Source: Siphlonurus alternatus (Eukaryota > Arthropoda > Insecta > Ephemeroptera > Siphlonuridae). From it: DNA of 64,000 bases. Below are positions 1 to 14,579 of this stretch, in pieces. The notes beneath the pieces were generated by a model that saw nothing but the letters and a program-made list of their open reading frames with translations, did not search any database and was not told the DNA's origin. The DNA is taken from positions 33,310,616 through 33,374,615 of the forward strand of contig OX463778.1 of the NCBI GenBank assembly GCA_949825025.1. Direction: 5' to 3'. A program made the position numbers and the translations under genes. Numbering within the stretch: position 1 is the first letter of the stretch; each line of letters starts with the position of its first letter.

Positions 1-358
1 AAGGAAAATGGATTTTAGGGGTAGTTCTCCACCCTCAGGGGTGCGTCGGGGAAAAAATCTAAAATTATTTCTGAGTGCAGGAGGGTCGATTACCTCCTGA
101 GAATTAATTTCATAATTTTAGCACAATTTTTAAGGAAAATGGATTTTAGGGGTAGTTCTCCACCCTCAGGGGTGCGTCGGAGAAAAAATCTAAAATTATT
201 TCTGAGTTTAGGAGGGTCGATTACCCCTTGAGGATTAATTTCATAATTTTAGCACAATTTTTAAGGAAAATGGATTTTAGGGGTAGGTCTCCACCCTCAG
301 GGGTGCGTCGGGGAAAAAATCTAAAATTAATTCTGAGTTCAGGAGGATCGATTACCCT
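1..358. repeat. 131-bp tandem repeat, about 2.7 copies, cut by window edge
   Basis: Units begin at 1, 132 and 263 with AAGGAAAATGGATTTTAGGG and share the core CTCCACCCTCAGGGGTGCGT. They differ at only a few bases. The array probably continues upstream of the window. No coding potential. Confidence 0.9.
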
Positions 359-2355
359 ATGCTAGAAATTTTATCTGCAAAATTCCAATGATTTCAAAAA
401 AAGTTGAATTTAACATTGAATTTCCATAAGGCGAAAATAATTTTTTTAAAAACCACCCCTGAAAGGGGTGTTATTGGTGTCCAATAAAAATTTCAACACC
501 CTGAACTAATTTTTACAACCCTCAGCTACAAGTGTACCAAATTTGAAGTCTGTACGAAAATTTTTGCAATACCATATTTACGAAAAAAGTTGGCACGTGA
601 ATTGTGGTTCACTCTGTAGTTATCTCATTTCTTTCTTTATTGTAAAAAAGAGAAAAAAATGGAACATTATTTTTATTAAAAGCTTCTTATGTAATGAATT
701 AAAAAAATCACTGAAAGAAATTAATTTTTTTTTAACTGAAATAATCAATCAGAAAAATGATCAGACAATGTAATACTAAAAGATCGTAATAATAAATATT
801 GTTATGGGTAATTGCTTGAATATATAATATAAAATCGATGTCATGTGTTGTAAAACTTAACCGGTTAGCACAGTAATGGCTCTGAAGTTTTCGATTCAAG
901 CTTTAATGCAGAGAGAAGTGAGATAAAAAGCAAGTTTTACAATATCTTGGTGCATCGCAAAGTACCATTACTGTAATGTATGTGCAGTGAAGATTTTAAT
1001 GTTCTTTTCTTTAATTCTCCATTCTACATGTCTAATACAATTTTAAATGCTTGATCTTTTATATTCATGAATCCTAAGAGTGATGTTGACAGCAGAATTA
1101 AAAATATAATAAAAACATGCATGCTATCCTATCTGACACACTTGAAACTCCAATATTGCATAAAATAATTGTTTGCTTTTTATTATACTTAATAACTTGT
1201 CATATATGTTATGACAGCTAATCTATTGATATTTTTTTTCTAAGCATTATGCATAATTTGACGCAACGGTTATAAAAGAAGTGGACATTAGAGCACTTAT
1301 GGAAGCACATAATAGCAAGACTGATGGTTTGTTTACGTGAATTAGAGTCATGGTTACATGGCAGCCACCTGTTCATGTTGACCGAGGGTAACTGATGGAG
1401 AACAATAAAGACTACTAATCGGCTTGTCCATAATTAGACCGACCTTGTCAAGAGGAATAGAATTATGATGAATGCAAACTACATGCAGAGCTAGACAATT
1501 AAACAATAGAAGTTTATCATTGTGAATATAATTATAGTTAAATTTCATTGTTTTATTTCTTAAACGTTTATGTAAAATCAAATAATTTAAATTTTTTGCC
1601 ATACTTTAAATCAACTTCAAAAAGGACAAGACCAAAGTTTTGATTTTAAATCTTAAAGGTCATTGCCCCTGATTTTTATGTAACCCGCTTCATTTCTATG
1701 CTGAACAAGTTGTCTAAATTCAAGGAGATATGATATAGCAATATCCTAATTCTTTGGGTGTACTAAAATAATACATATACTATATATACAGTAAAAGTAA
1801 TGCAAGAGAAATATATTTATAATAATTTCGTATTATAGTGCAACAAACAATAAATGAAACTAATTGTAATTACACATCAATATAATTATTACAGTGTCGT
1901 ATTTCGTGTCAGTGAAAGTAATTTAAAAATATACATATTTTTTACTTTATTAAAGAGGCGGAAGTCTTTAATTTCATTCAAGTTTAATTATGACAGTTAG
2001 AAGCTATTACATTTTAAAATTCTCGCCTGCAAGTAAATTAGTGTATAAAAGTGTTATTATATTATAAAAACAAACGTAATTTAATTGTGATAATTTTGTG
2101 ATGCAGAATTATCTGACTTTTTATTGGCATTCCAAGACACAAGGATAAATAAATATGTAGACAGATGATATCAGAGAGTCGAAAAGGGGAGGGAAAATAT
2201 TTACATGCTGGTATTAATATTGACTTGCTTAGTTATACAAAAAGGAATTTGATAAGAATGCTGATTGATAAATAGTAACGAGATCCTAGCTTTGAGAATT
2301 AGGACTTTTTTCTCCGTGTGTCTCACCACTCCTATCATTTACCATGAGTATTCAG

Positions 2356-2481
2356 GTACACTCGTTGCCTTGGAAATTTTCCCACTTGCAGCCTTGTTAA
2401 TCACCATATCTTATGTTATTCTTACGGGCCATGGTGATTAACAAGACTGTAAAGGGAAATCTTCAGAGGCGATGACTGTAC
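2356..2481. mobile_element. TA-flanked fold-back element, family B copy 1
   Basis: Nearly palindromic 126 bp. GTACACTCGTTGCC at the left pairs with GGCGATGACTGTAC at the right, and inner arms GCCTTGTTAATCACCAT and ATGGTGATTAACAAG pair around a short loop. A second copy lies at 23337. Ends of TA plus CACTCGTCGCC suggest a Tc1/mariner-type MITE, by inference. Confidence 0.75.
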
Positions 2482-3934
2482 AACTACCCCCCCTCCCCCA
2501 ACTTCCTTGACTGACGGGCTGCCTGCATACGCAGAAGACTAATGATTTTTTCCCTTTGTGACTCAAAAGATTATCTCGAGATTTTTATCGTTTCTTATCC
2601 ACCGTTTTTACATCTGTAGTTGACAGTTGCTTCAAAAGTTAAAAAGAAACTTAAATTAAATAACGTCATCAAAAAAATTTTACGCCCATTACTTTTTTAA
2701 CTTATAATTAATTCTATTTTTGTCAATTTTACTTAAAAACGTTTTAACTTATAATAACTTTTTAAGTGTTTTCTAATTTTTTTAAAATATTTTTTAAAGT
2801 GAAATCTTAATAGCATAATGTACACAAGCAGCATGCAGCTATTAATGTTCCTACATATTACAGTTGACCTTACATATCGTAAAGGTGACGTAAAGTTATT
2901 TTATGACAGACACATGGTTTTTATATACGGTAGGTGTATAAAAAAAAATGTTATGCTTATGCAAGGGGCTGCATGTCAGTCTATATTTATATTATCTTAA
3001 CCCCCATATGATGACTTTCATATCAGTTTTCATTACATATGCGTAAGAATATTGAAATTTTCCATATTTTAAGATTAATCTTATTTATACTGTGAAACTT
3101 CTTGCTCTGATTAACTTTATTAATAATGTTATACAAAAATATCAAAATTCGTCTAGCTTACTTTGGTTTCCAGAACAATTTTAATACATTACGTATGGCA
3201 AAATTTAAATCAAATTTTTAGATATGGACGTTGTATTGAAGTAGGCACATCAAAATAATATTAACCATAAATAAGCAGTTAATACACATTTTACTGTAAG
3301 CTATACAGTAAATTTGAATTTACTATAAGAATAATGAATAAATATAATTAAACCACAGACTATAACTTTGCCAATGATATTTTGCTGTTTGCAAATCAAG
3401 CAAAAATATTTTATTTCATTTTTTTTTTTTTTTTATATAGAAATTTAAAATGTTATATCATCACTTTTAATATTTCTGAAAGAAATTAAAAAATAAAGAA
3501 ATGTATTCTTATAAAACTGGACAGTGTAACATTTCTGTATGATAAATAATAATACATTTTCCTTTAAAGATTATTTTTAACATATAAATACATTAACATT
3601 AGTTCTAAGTCAAGTATTATCTTGAAATTAAAAATAGAAAAGTGGTGTAGTTTGAGAGGGCTTGTCTAAAAATATGTTTCTAAAGCTCATTAATAATATA
3701 TATATTTTTTTTTACACAGCGTTAAATTATGATGAGCCGTTGTGTAGAATATACAGCGGCGTGGAGTTTGGGCGTGGGGCAGGTTTAGTTTGTCCGTGTT
3801 TACACATTAGAGGGCCCTGGAGGTAAAGCTGCAACACCACTACGTGAATAATAATAACTTGCTGCTAGCTGGCTGACTGCATGGCGTTGTTAATCATATG
3901 TCACACAAGTGTACACTATTGAAACGTGATATAG

Positions 3935-3936
<2 letters not shown>

Positions 3937-3995
<59 letters not shown>
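3937..3995. repeat. (AG)n microsatellite
   Basis: About 29 uninterrupted AG units. Confidence 0.97.
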
Positions 3996-3999
<4 letters not shown>

Positions 4000-4553
4000 C
4001 TGCTTTCATTAATTTTGATATATGATAGAGACAAAATATTTAAAAAGCTTTTGTTATATTTGTAAAATGTCAACATTGACGGAAATATGACATTTTTAAT
4101 GAAATGTACATGTACAATATAATAACAAGTACTTACAAAACAACAACAAACTCACGGCGGCATGATTTATAATATTGTTGATAATTGAAGCTTATTATTT
4201 TTCATTGTAATAATTTATAATTCGTTATGACAGTGATGGAAATTTTAAAATAAATAAAATATGAAGAGGACACTTTTTGATGGTAATAAATACATATTTT
4301 TTTTTATTATTTTTTTATTTTTTGTAATGTCAATAAATTTATTACAGGTTTTGTAATACTTGCTCATAAATAATTATTGTTAAGTAAATTTTGCAATTTT
4401 TTGTATCCTGTTATTGTATATTATGCATGTATCTTTGGATGCTTTTTCAATGCTCAAAGAGTAGTGGAAGAAAAGAAAATTATAAATATTTGAACATTCA
4501 AATGACAACAATGAAAGGTTGTATTTTTTTTAAATGTTATGTATCATTATTTA

Positions 4554-4743
4554 CAGGGGCGGATCCAAGGGGGGAGGTCAATGGGGGCGATCGCCTCCCC
4601 CCCAAACCCAAAAGCTCCCAAATATATTAAAGGTGTTACCACCACCACCCCGTCGACCCCCCTCCCACTCCAAATTTTAACATTGCGGGAAAGGGTACCG
4701 CCCCCCCCCCTCCCCCCAAAGCCGCGAGCTGGATTCGCCCCTG
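4554..4743. mobile_element. hAT-type MITE with 8-bp target duplication
   Basis: 190 bp. Terminal inverted repeats CAGGGGCGGATCCA (left) and TGGATTCGCCCCTG (right) match at 13 of 14 positions. Both flanks carry ATTATTTA (4546-4553 and 4744-4751), a perfect 8-bp target duplication. CAGGGG ends with an 8-bp duplication are typical of hAT elements. The interior is C-rich and non-coding. Confidence 0.9.
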
Positions 4744-6216
4744 ATTATTTATACATTATATATACAACCCAACCATTACTCCTTCTCTCATTGTACAGAG
4801 TGAGTCATAAAATTTTGAACAGAGCTATGCAGCGCGTACGTCCGTACGTACGTACGGTTCCACTTATTTTTACTACGCCTGTACATTGCACACCGGTACG
4901 CTATTAGTGTTGTCCGCTAATAAAACAAACTCTCTCCATATTCGAATATGTCTAAATAACTACTCTAAACCGAGTACTGTTTTTACCTTCTCTAAAATTT
5001 CAAGCATATCTCTGTCATAATAAAGAAGTTTCTTCAGAAAATAAATCAAAGGATCGCGAGTGTCTTAAATTGTACTAGTAATAAAATAAATGCAATGTTT
5101 TCTCACTTATTAAAATCATTTTAGGTATTTCAAATGATGAAACATTATAAATTGTTTACAATTAAACGTGATGAGTTCAATGTTACATCACATTGTTTAT
5201 AAATCGGCCACATAAAAGTAACATTAGTACTTTGCTGATTACTTTTTTTACCGGCGATGTTTTATTTTTTTTATATAATGTGGTTTCTCCAGAAGTAAAA
5301 AAAGTTCTTGAAGATTTCTTCAAGAGCGGCGGCAATATGTGCCTCTAGATTTTATCTCAAGCTCTTCCTACGCACTTCACGTATACTTGTAGTGAGCGTG
5401 CCTTATACAGTGGAATGTACACACAATTACAGTGAAAATGTTGTTACCAACTTGAAGCAAGTACTTCTTGTAGTCTTCATGGCATGTTCTTTTCATATTA
5501 TATATTTAATATTGTTTGTGCGTAGAAATAACTTTATTTTAAAGCTAATTTTAACCTCAAAATTAAATTACTTCACGTTCATGGAGAAAAATGTTTGAAA
5601 TATTAAACACACTTACAGTGTGATTGTTAAGATACTTGATTTAATATGTAATGGATATTTTTATAGCGATTCTTTCATTAATGTAGGGTATTATTGAAAT
5701 ACTTTCGTACTTAAATTTTAAAATATTATTTAAAGAACTATTTTATGGAATGAGTTTGAGAAGAATTACTGATTCTTCTGTATCCTCGGGTTAAGATAGT
5801 ATCTTACGTATTACGTAAATTATATAACGTCATAAAGCTAATAATGAACCTAGTGGTAACAGCATGAACTACGTGCGCTAACGAGGCCTCGTCTCGTATT
5901 TTATTATTATTGTAGAATCGTTTAAATGCTCTAACAGCAACCACAGAATAAATTTACAGAATTAACAACAACACAATTATTTGCGGCATAACTTCAGACA
6001 AGTATGAAAATATATTTCAACTTCGTAAGTGAAGTCTTTAATTCTGCTAATTTAACAATTCTCCCAATGATATATAATATGTATTGCCGGGGTTTCGATA
6101 TATATACAAAAGGGCTAGAATTTCTGCACATAAAGCCATCTATTAGTTCTTTATGGACTCAATTATCTAACAAGTAAGTGTACTTGTTGTTGACCTCTGT
6201 GCGCCTCTGGTTGCAG

Positions 6217-6448
6217 GCTGCGACATGACAAGAGCGGAGGAGCGTGGTGTCCCCGGCGCCAGATCACACGGGAGACCACCGAGTTTCTGCAGGTGGAGCT
6301 GCACCGACCGCACGCCATCACGGGCACGCGCACCCAGGGTCGTTTTGGAAACGGTCAGGGTCAGGAGTACGCCGAGGAGTTTGCCCTGGAGTACTGGAGA
6401 CCTGGCATGCTCACGTGGCGAAGGTGGAGGGACCGCGCTAGGAAGGAG
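6217..6448 (+). CDS. Ddr: Ddr exon a: discoidin domain, middle part
   Basis: Acceptor ttgcag, donor gtgagt. It starts with the last base of a codon and then gives 77 residues. [28 protein letters not shown] and [12 protein letters not shown] match the discoidin fold of DDRs, which has AWCP, FLQxDL and GTQGR followed by a WxxW strand. The preceding exon must end in phase 2 and is not in view. Confidence 0.93.
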
Positions 6449-9400
6449 GTGAGTCTCAGGGTCATTTAAAAAGTTCAATAACCAGAGAAAATGCAAGCGT
6501 ATGAAATTTACTTTATTTTTCTAAAAGTGCACCCGTAACTATGCAAACATAAAAAATGAATAGTGGTTATTTCGTTTTAACTATTTGACAAAAATCATTT
6601 CATATAATATTTAATTATACTGTATGATATCCTCATATTTCCTTATTTCTTTCAGGTAAGTCACAGGTATATTTTTTTAAAATATATAAGCTAAATAAAA
6701 TAAATCACTAATACATTTTTTTAACACGTTACTATGATTATTTCAGTGTAATAAATAGTAACATATGAACATAGATTCTATCTATATACGATAAAATTTC
6801 CACTCTTTTGTTGTAAATAAACGTTTAAGTACATTATGAACTTATGAGTACATACAATACATAAATCGGGTAATACTATACCTATATCAAAATAATGGCT
6901 GTCAACAATTTAGTCAAATAAACAAAAATAGTAAATTTAAACAATAAAAAACTACATAGCAATAGCATATTTCAACATGCATTATAAATTTAATGCATTT
7001 TATATACTTCAATGATTTAAAAATAATAAATGCAGCAGTCAATTGTGAATTATTTAAATTCCACGTCAAAAATTTACATAAGCTATAAAGGATTATTATG
7101 TTGTGATGCAAAACTGACAGGACTAACAAAAGTAATCCTCGTGGTTGAAGTCATGACAGGAGCTCCTCCTTGGCTGCAGCACTCGTTTGTTGTTCTCCAC
7201 TCAGCCATTGTTGGCCTCAGAACGGGGAGGGCGACCTCAACTCGCCTCTGCACGGATCAGCTAGACAGGAGCAGTTGTGGTGTGATATCCTCCCTCTCAG
7301 TACGTCAACCAGAGAAACAAGCACATAAAGTTCTCATTTGCATCACTCACTCGTGTTTTTATCTAAACTATTTTATTGCATGATTTATAAACTATTATAG
7401 ACGTGTTTTGAACAATAATGTATGTATATATAAAGTATTTTGTTGTATTTTCATGGAATTATTAAAGTTAAAAAAAAATGTAATTAAAAACGGTTTAATT
7501 TTTTAATAATCATTTTTTAACTGAGTTTAATTGCAACTAAATTGTAATATTTAATTCGTACATTTTAAGGAGTAAATTTTCACTTTTTTTTTTATATTTG
7601 CCTCTCATGGATTTAAATTTGATAAACAACATGTACAGCTATATATTATATTAAACGTAAATTCGATAACATCAAAACGAAGCTTATAAACCGTTTTTGC
7701 TAGGAATATTCTACGGTAAAAACTACGTGCTTCTAATGTTAGAACTTCGAATTTCATCATCAATAAGTATCTACTTTAGTTTTTGTGGGTAAAAATTACA
7801 TTGAAGGAGCCTGACAGTCAAAGGAACAAAAAATTTGTTTGATCTTTTTAAAATTAAATGAAAAACTAGTTAAAAAATCATTAATGAGTTTTTTAAGGTG
7901 ATGTATTTTTTGAATGGCAAAAAGAGTATGCGTATTTTTAATTTTTTATTACCTTTTACGTATATTAAAAAAATACGAAACAGGAAAAAAACATCTAAAA
8001 AGCTTTCTAAATACAGTATTGCAAAGAAGCTTTCATTTTTTATATTTCAAAGAAATATGGAAATAATAAAAGATCAAATTTTGAGAAAATAAAAATATAT
8101 AATTGACTTAAATATTAAATCGACTTTAAAAATCAAACTGTTGCTGCGAAAATGTGACAAATTAATTTTACTTTAAAAATTCATTTAAAATTAACACGAT
8201 AAGATGTTAATATTTTAGAAACATTTCTGGTGCTTAATTTTGTGCTTAATCCAGCGTGAATTAAAGATCTCGTCATTGCGAAGAGATAAAGAGGGTGGAG
8301 GGGGGGGGTATGTTTGAGAAGCGATCGTAGAGTAAACACTTGGGGGGCTTACACGAGATGTTGACGGCGTGACAGAAGAACCAAATCTGACTGCAGCCAC
8401 CGTCTTCTTCCCCCAGGCCTTCAGTCAGGAGAAGAAGGAGGAAAAGGCAATAAAGGGATGAAACCAACGACGCGAAACCTGCACACAAAGCCGCAATAGG
8501 AACTCGAATTTGTACTTACATCTTACAGATTTACGACAAAATTATATCCCATGTTTCCGCAACACTTCCTTTATACTCTATTTCTTATTATTATTTTTTT
8601 TTTTTTAGTATTTTTTTCACTTAAATTATATTTCAAAACGATTTATCACTTTTTTTTTATTACCACTTTATTCATTTCGAACCTTTATGATACATTTAAT
8701 GTAATTTAATAATAAAAATTCAGTTTTTTTATTATGAGTAATATTAATTAGTTTTTAAATACTTAATTACACCTTTTATATAAAAATTCAATATATTTTA
8801 TCTAAATTTTGGTAATCATCAAAACTGTGATTAAGCTGAAAATGTACCTTTTTCTGAAAACTGCACGAAACATAAGTTTGAACTGCAACCCCTGATGTCT
8901 TACTCGTTACAGCTATATACTTTTTATAAATATGTAAAAGCAGATTGTTTTACACATGATATAATATTTTATATTAAATTTATTATTTTATATTAAATTT
9001 ATTATTTCAATTTTTTTATATAAAACTGGATAGGATTAATAAAATATATTCGTAACGTCATGAAAATTATTGCTTCTCAAAAGTCGTACCAAAGATTAAA
9101 TCCTCGCTCTTAAGAAAAGTTTAATCCTTGCAGAGTATGAAAGTGGTTTCTGATAGAAAGGATCAGTTCCATAAGTTGGGTGCTAACACCTTAAGTAAAC
9201 ACCTGCTCAGGTATATTATAACATGGGCAAACTGGACAGCACTTGATAAACATCCCACCCTTCGTTTCTCGCCGTTTTTCTTCCGTCCCAAACCTAATCT
9301 CCAGGTTATATTTCATTCTGTACAGGCGACATGTTTTATATTCTAATAGATTACGTTTCAAACTTTATAATATATTATTTGTACGGAAAAAAAAATGAAA

Positions 9401-12400
9401 TCAATGTTTCATACAATTGCATGTGTAAATAGAATTTTTTTAAACATATTTCAAAGTTGATTTAATTGATTTGAAACAACGTAGAGAGGAAAATCAACAT
9501 GTTAAAAAAAAAAGAGATTAAGTGACGTATGTACTTAGTATTTTTAAGTGATTTATTTACAGAAAATTAATAATAAATCTTATTTCTATATTTCAAGTGG
9601 TTAAAAATTTAAAATAAAAAACTTTATTAAAGTTACATTCAATTTTTCTACGCTTTTTTAAATCAAGTTAAGATTAATTTTATAGTTTAACAGTAAAATT
9701 TTAGTACAGTATAACCTGTAATGATTTAAATTAAAAAAAAAATGACATCAAGAATCATTAATATTCATCGTGTGTATTATTTTATAATTTAAAGTTATAA
9801 ATATTACCTAAAACACATTTAAAATTCACAAAAAATAATATGAAAAATGATTTGTATTTATAGCTGATGTAATTTATAAATATACAAATATGTACGAGGC
9901 TATATCCTTAAAGTTTAATTTCACACTTATTTTATATAAATATATATAAATAAAAATAAAACTGGTTAAAAAAAAAACAGAGAGGGAGAGAAATCTCATC
10001 AAATTTCTAATAATTTCTTGTAAAACTGTGATGCGTTTTTTATGTTTATTAAAATTAAAAGACTGCTGTTGATGATGATCGTTAAAATTTCTGCTCTGCT
10101 GCGGTTGTGCGGTGCGGCGGCTCGTTACCCTCGCGAGCGATCTCGTCAGGTGCTCTCCATCCCCCGACTGAGAAATTGCAGCACCCCTCTCGCACTAAAC
10201 TCCAAGCAACATAACATCAACGCTCTTAGAGGTCATTTTCTTATACAATAAGCTTCAATCAAGACTTAAGGAGAGAGGAACTTATGTTGCGTGATCTCAA
10301 ATCCTGTTTAGAGGGGTTGTTTTTTTATGATTTCTTGAAAGCAAATCAGAGCCTGTAGCTGTAATATAGCAAGTAGGGTGGTAAATGTTGGGGGTGGATG
10401 AAATACTACTGTAGTGACGGCAATGTATTTTTTTTTTACAACCCTCCAGCCGTCATCTGTGTTACTGTAAGCAAGTGAACCCTCCTTCTTATACTCACAT
10501 TGCTTCTAAAGTACTTTTACGGCATACTCTCTATAATGTAAAATCTCTTTTATATTTAGTTAAGTGAAATAACCTAGCTTATGGCGGTGATCATATAGCG
10601 TGTTGCCGTACAGTAGCAATCATAAATATTAGAACTTTACATGATAATTTACATGATTCGAAGAGTGATTTTGTAATGATTAATTTTTACTAAAAATAAT
10701 ATAAATTCTTTGCAAATTTGCTTAAGGATTGACCTCAGTTGACTGAGATCTCGGAATCGGCCTCCTTAAACGCTACAAGATTTTCAGAGAACATAAAACT
10801 CACCATCAATAAGTGGCATAAGAGAGCGTTAATTAACGCTCTCTGGTGGCATGTAAATTTTGAAGTGAATCAGTCTTATCAGTTTTGAGAAAACTGAGAT
10901 AGAAGTTTAACATTGGCCATATGGACGGAAACCGGAAAAATGGAGCTACTGTGAGGAAACCGCCCCCTTGAATCTTCTCAAATAAAACCATAAGTGATTA
11001 AATTTTATAGCATTATCGAATTTTTAAAATATATTTCATTTGATTCCGTATGACAGAAATTTCCTTTGACTCGCGTAGTAACTGACTGTGAGGTCAATCG
11101 TTAAGAGATTGAAAAAAAGTGTTGTTGCTGTTGTAAGTGACGTTAATGAATAATTATAAATCTATGAGCTTTGAAAAACGAAAACTGAGAAGACTGAAAT
11201 AAATACTACAAAATATTACCCAACAATAATTTCATTGTTCTTGAATGTTGTACAAATTTGTGAACATGAGTTGAACAATACAGTGAAATTAAGGCTAATT
11301 AAAGCAAAGAGCTAGGTATTTAATCATCATCAATTTTATTAATTTTATTATTGCATAAATCACCTGCAGAAAATTTTCAAATAATTTTCAAATCTTACGT
11401 TGAAGTTTAGAGGTCTATCAAGTTTCGTTTTTAAAATCGTTTATTATTAAATCAGATATTACATAAACTACGGTTAAAAAAATTACGACTTTTATCAACT
11501 CTGTCACGACAATATGTTCACTTGATGTTGATTTTAGAATCGATAAATATGCAATCTCCCATGCCAGTCCTTGGCGTAAGGCTAAATTTTGTGATTTAAT
11601 GATACAATTACACATCATGAATGTCTTACATATCACCTGCTTGACAATTTTTTATTGCAAAAATTAATAGAGGGTACCAAATCATGCTACTGTATGATTT
11701 TTTTTTTTTCAGATTTTTTTTTAATCTCGAAATTGCTTTTAAAAGTTATTGAAAATTCTGCAAGTTCTGTTGTCCCCTTTGAATTCTTAATAAAAAGGAT
11801 AAGGCCTAGGGGCGGGACCGCAATTTTAATATATTTTTTTAAAAATAGTTCCTGTACTCAAAAAAATCTGAAAAAATCGGAGTATCATAATTTGGCACCC
11901 TCTATTTATTTCTTTAATAAAAAAATTTCATGCATATTTTCCATTACACATCATACCTTAATTACATGTTGCAATTGGTGTACAAACATGTTACAATTTT
12001 ACATCATCTGCATGACCGAACTTTGGGATTAAGAAAAAACAACGTTATCTCAACTTTAATTCTACATTATTTTGTATCAGGTCTGGTAATATAAGTTTTA
12101 TTACATTATTTAAGGGTTGGGGGGAAAAAGTTAAGAAGCTATTAAACGTCAAGAGAGAATTTTTAGAGTGACATGCACAGAAAACGGATTTTTTTTTATT
12201 ATTTAACTAAAAGATAATTGACAATTTTATTACTTAGCGTGTACTTTATTTAATGTATAAAATAATACGTTATTATAAAGATAAAGCAAGTAAAAAAAAG
12301 CATGTTATCATTGTAAATATATTCATATAGTTTAAAGTTAACTAACAAACTATACTTTGCATGATGTTCTATATAAGATAAAACACGTATAATAATAATA

Positions 12401-14537
12401 GTGTATATAATCAACGCTATGAGTGAAGTGGCGCTGGTGTAGAAATGGTAATTGTTTGTCTAAGTACCTTCATTCTCAGAATATTCTAATCAGTATACAC
12501 AGGCAATGATGTTGATGATGCTTATAATATAGCAACGAACAGAAACAACTTTAATAGTGTCCTCCTTCCCTTTTTCATTCCAGAATATAATGAGAGCAGA
12601 AACCAACGCAATATCCATTCTATTTGGTCGTCGTGGTTCCAACAAAATTCTCATCTCAATGAAAACATCATGCAAGCTTTGTACAACGATAATAATACAA
12701 CACTCTCTTATCCAACCACCCACACACCAAAAGAGAAAAACCTCGTTATGTTTTTTCTTCTTTTGTTATGGAATTAAATTAGGTAGGATGTTCATTGAGT
12801 CTTTCTTTTCTGTAACGACAAACGGTTTTTCAGTCATCATATAAAATGGATGATGGCTGAAAAGAAGAGGACATTTTATTTCTTTTGAGAAAAGTTGAAA
12901 TAATGACACTTCAATGAGGCTAGTTAGCGAGACAGTTCAATTATGTAGTCTTCATTATACAACCTTGAATTTTTAGTAGCACAATTTTTACGAATTACGG
13001 TTCTTTTAATTCTTTTTTCTTATATAAAGATACATTAATTACATTTTTAATTTATATACAATGGGGTCAGTGAAGTTCATAAAATAACATTTTTATTATT
13101 GGAGTAAAAAGAAAAGAGTATATATGTAAATTATGTATTGAAATTCTGGATTGTCGTATTTTTATTCAATTGAAATTTCAGTGAAAACTCTTTTTAATTC
13201 AAACTCGAATTTATATGCAATTAGAATCTCTAAAGAAAATAATATTGACAGTAATAGGATAAATTTGTATTGTACACATAAACAATAATAAAGTGTCCGT
13301 TTGCAAACTTCTCAATATACACATACATCATGTAAATATGCAAGCAGAATAAATAAGAACTGCATAACGGAATAGCAAAGTTAATATTATGGTACAGTAA
13401 TACATTACATAATAATGCAAACATATCTGTAAGAAAATCATTAAAAAGTTTTGTGTCCACGAGGCCTGACGACAGTTGCTGACGGACATGTTATGATTGT
13501 ATCAGTGTATCCTTCAGCAGAAGAATTAAAAATTGAAGAGACAAGTTACTTGGTGACTAAAATCTAGCAATGTTAATATTTAACATCACTAACATCACAG
13601 CATGTCCATTAAGTGATATAATCTGTTAATGTGCTCTTTAAAAATGTACGCATAACTTTTTTCACTAGCATGTATAGAAATTATTGCTTTTTTTTATTAT
13701 TTATACCATGGTATAACCAGTATAATATATTTGATTTTTTTTTATAAAATGATTATATCGCTCAAATGACGCTATGAATATGCTTTAATAATAAAAAAAT
13801 GTAGTTACGTATATTTGTTAATAGTATATGGTTTTTACAGTATACGCTATTTACATATAATGTTCGCAGATGCTCGTTTGTTTGCGCTTACTCTTTTTTT
13901 TTCACCCCATCATGACTTCCCCTTCCTCTTTTTTTTTTTGTGCGAATTAATGGCATATATCTCATATCGATAGTATCAACTCTAACATTTAACTTTTTTA
14001 TGATAACGGAATGTTGCCATATTTCTATGTGGTTTTTGTAGCTCGTTAATTGGGTCGTGTTTTTGCGTCACGGGAGGGGGGGGGGAGTATCATGGTTTGT
14101 GGCTGGGAGCTGATGCGAATGACTGACATTTCAACTTCGTGTGTAATTAAAATTTTCATTAATTAGGTTATGAAAATAATGATAATAAAATAGTAATAAT
14201 TTTAACTCTAAAATAAAAATATTGTAGCGCCTGTATTTTATGCAACTTTTTGAGCATCATTGTGATGCAAGTTGCATAAGTATCAGTAACCAAATTTGCT
14301 CTGGCATTTTTTAACCACTTTTACTGCATATAGGAATCAATAATTATACGTATTCATGTTTTATTTTGTTACTTTAAAAAGTAATATAATTAAGAAATAT
14401 CATTATTCAAATTTTCTGCTTCATATATCATAATTTCAAAACACAATGATATAGATTAAAATTTCAATAAAAAAAAATGCATACCTTGTAAGATTACACA
14501 AAATCTACAGTTTAAAGAAACAATTAAACAATTTAGA

Positions 14538-14579
<42 letters not shown>

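Larger units (their letters stand above)
359..6216. other. AT-rich DNA upstream of the first visible Ddr exon
   Basis: Probably an intron or 5' flank of Ddr. It holds a TA-flanked fold-back (2356-2481), an (AG)n tract (3937-3995) and a hAT-type element (4554-4743). I looked for the missing signal-peptide and first discoidin exons and recognised none. Short open frames here have no family resemblance. Confidence 0.6.

Noticed and set aside
4391..4907. Open frames of 79 and 122 codons
   Set aside because: They run through the hAT-type MITE and its C-rich interior; the coding appearance comes from composition.
7030..7383. 117-codon frame in the long Ddr intron
   Set aside because: No DDR resemblance, and exons a and b join directly as expected for the discoidin domain.
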